Assembly (NCBI RefSeq): GCF_031082345.1
Contig: NZ_JAVHLH010000170.1
Coordinates: 1-6,266 of the forward strand
Origin: Brevundimonas sp.
Lineage (GTDB): Bacteria > Pseudomonadota > Alphaproteobacteria > Caulobacterales > Caulobacteraceae
Direction: 5' to 3'
Length of the DNA stretch: 6,266 bases
Positions 5,123 through 6,266 of this stretch are shown here, piece after piece. The notes beneath the pieces were generated by a model. It saw nothing but the letters and a program-made list of their open reading frames with translations. It ran no database searches and was not told where the DNA came from. The first letter of the stretch is position 1. The number at the start of each line of letters is the position of its first letter. Position numbers and translations under genes: made by a program.

Positions 5123-6266
5123 GCCCCCATCTGGACCCCATGACCGTTTTCAAATCCATCGATCCCGCCACCGGCGAAACCGTCTGGGAGGGCGCCGCCG
5201 CCTCTCCCGCCGAGGTCCAGGCCGCCACGGACCGCGCCCGCGCCGCCTTCCCCGACTGGGCCGACCGTCCGCGCCAGGACCGCATCGACGCGGTCAAACG
5301 CTATCAGGCCGTGCTGAAGGAGCGCGCGCCGAAGATGGCCGAGGCCATCAGCCGCGAGACGGGCAAGGCCCTGTGGGAGACCACGGCCGAGCTCGGCGCC
5401 ATGGCCGGCAAGGTCGATATCTCGATCCGCGCCTATGACGAACGCACCGGCGAACGTATCGCCGACACCGCCTTCGGCCAGGCCGTCCTGCGCCATCGCC
5501 CGCACGGCGTGGCGGCGGTGCTGGGCCCGTTCAACTTCCCCGGCCACCTGCCCAACGGCCATATCGTCCCCGCCCTGCTGGCCGGCGACACCGTGGTGTT
5601 CAAGCCGTCGGAGGAGACGCCCCTCATCGGCCAGCTGATGGCCGAAGCCTTCGAGGCGGCCGACCTGCCGGCCGGCGTGGTCAATGTGGTTCAGGGCGCG
5701 CGCGACACGGGCGCGGCCCTGCTGGACAGCGGCATCGACGCCCTGATGTTCACCGGCTCGGGCGCGGCCGGGGCCCACTTCCGGCGCAAATTCGCCGACG
5801 ATCCGCACGTCATCCTCGCCCTCGAACTGGGCGGCAACAATCCGCTGGTGGTCTGGGACGTCGCCGACGCCGAGGCCGTGGCCGGGATCGTCGTCCAGTC
5901 CGCCTTCGTCACCACCGGCCAGCGCTGTTCCTGCGCCCGCCGCCTGATCGTGCCCGAGGGCCCGCAGGGCGACGCCATCGTGGCGGCGGTGGAATCAATG
6001 ATTGATCGCCTGATCCTCGCTCCGTGGAATTCGACCCCGGAGCCCTATGCCGGCCCCCTGATCTCGGTGAAGGCGGCGGAAGGCGCGCTGAAGGCGCTGC
6101 AGGATCGCATCGACATGGGCGCAAGGGTGATCCGCGCGTCCGGCCCGGTCGACAACCTGCCCGGCGCCTTCGTCAAACCGGCCATCATCGACGTCACCGG
6201 CCAGAGCGGCCGCGTCGTCTACGACTACATGAAGCCCGACGAGGTGCGGCTGAAGCGGCTGGGCGA
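5119..6266 (+). CDS. astD: N-succinylglutamate 5-semialdehyde dehydrogenase (3' end outside window; last ~20 codons atypical)
   Basis: AstD oxidises N-succinylglutamate semialdehyde to N-succinylglutamate with NAD+ in arginine breakdown. Of the roughly 480-490 residues expected, 382 are visible. Aldehyde dehydrogenase landmarks are all present: GPFNFPGHLPNGHIVPALLA (136-155) with oxyanion N139, cofactor lysine K162 in FKPSE, the nucleotide loop FTGSGAAG (211-218), general base E236 in LELGGNNP and nucleophile C270 in GQRCSCARR. The GHLPNGHIVPALLAG and RCSCARR blocks are nearly identical to E. coli AstD and separate it from other aldehyde dehydrogenases. ATG 5119 overlaps the astA stop (ATGA), favouring coupled translation; ATG 5140 in the same frame is a possible alternative. 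The N terminus lacks the ING-x-W strand of E. coli AstD, making it slightly short. After DVTG (about residue 361) the sequence no longer looks like the family, and the expected E-E-x-F-G-P motif is absent although the frame stays open. astB may follow to the right. Confidence 0.93.
   Translation, partial: MSPHLDPMTVFKSIDPATGETVWEGAAASPAEVQAATDRARAAFPDWADRPRQDRIDAVKRYQAVLKERAPKMAEAISRETGKALWETTAELGAMAGKVDISIRAYDERTGERIADTAFGQAVLRHRPHGVAAVLGPFNFPGHLPNGHIVPALLAGDTVVFKPSEETPLIGQLMAEAFEAADLPAGVVNVVQGARDTGAALLDSGIDALMFTGSGAAGAHFRRKFADDPHVILALELGGNNPLVVWDVADAEAVAGIVVQSAFVTTGQRCSCARRLIVPEGPQGDAIVAAVESMIDRLILAPWNSTPEPYAGPLISVKAAEGALKALQDRIDMGARVIRASGPVDNLPGAFVKPAIIDVTGQSGRVVYDYMKPDEVRLKRLG

Noticed and set aside
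6190..6266. Simple frameshift as the explanation for the odd end of astD
   Set aside because: The other two forward frames either stop within 13 codons or read Arg-rich sequence, and neither gives the missing E-E-x-F-G-P motif.

Overview
This is a high-GC, gene-dense alphaproteobacterial chromosome segment. The strong G/C third-position bias, the TamB sequence style, a leaderless-looking start and the gene order M20 hydrolase - astA - astD all fit Caulobacterales (a Caulobacter or Brevundimonas-like organism). The genus is inferred from style and gene order, not from any search. Four protein-coding stretches on both strands fill almost the whole window. I see no RNA genes, mobile elements, CRISPR arrays or origins, and no gene-free stretch longer than about 110 bases.

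Layout: (1) Positions 1-2214 (+) hold the C-terminal 737 residues of TamB, the large inner-membrane-anchored beta-rich protein that works with TamA in outer-membrane biogenesis; its 5' end lies outside the window. (2) Positions 2217-2747 (-) hold a 176-residue protein with four predicted membrane helices and no recognised family. It converges on tamB with 2 bases between the stop codons. (3) Positions 2748-2859 are a divergent intergenic region. It carries a good Shine-Dalgarno and a plausible promoter for the membrane protein, and on the other strand a -10-like element so close to the next ATG that a leaderless mRNA is likely. (4) Positions 2860-6266 (+) are a tightly packed operon: an M20-family zinc amidohydrolase, astA (arginine N-succinyltransferase) and astD (succinylglutamate-semialdehyde dehydrogenase, cut by the window end).

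Together the operon encodes part of the arginine succinyltransferase (AST) pathway, which breaks arginine down to glutamate and succinate. AstA makes N2-succinylarginine and AstD oxidises succinylglutamate semialdehyde to N-succinylglutamate. The last step, removal of succinate, is done in E. coli by AstE, an enzyme related to M14 zinc carboxypeptidases. No AstE is visible here, but an M20 enzyme (the superfamily of DapE, which removes succinate from succinyl-diaminopimelate) is the first gene of the operon. The most interesting hypothesis in the window is that this M20 enzyme is a non-orthologous replacement for AstE. astB and astC are not visible and could lie beyond the right edge or elsewhere.

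A second point to check is the right end. The last ~20 codons of the astD frame stop resembling the aldehyde dehydrogenase family just where the conserved coenzyme-binding E-E-x-F-G-P motif should appear, although the frame stays open and codon use stays typical. This could be a rearrangement, an assembly join or a divergent enzyme.
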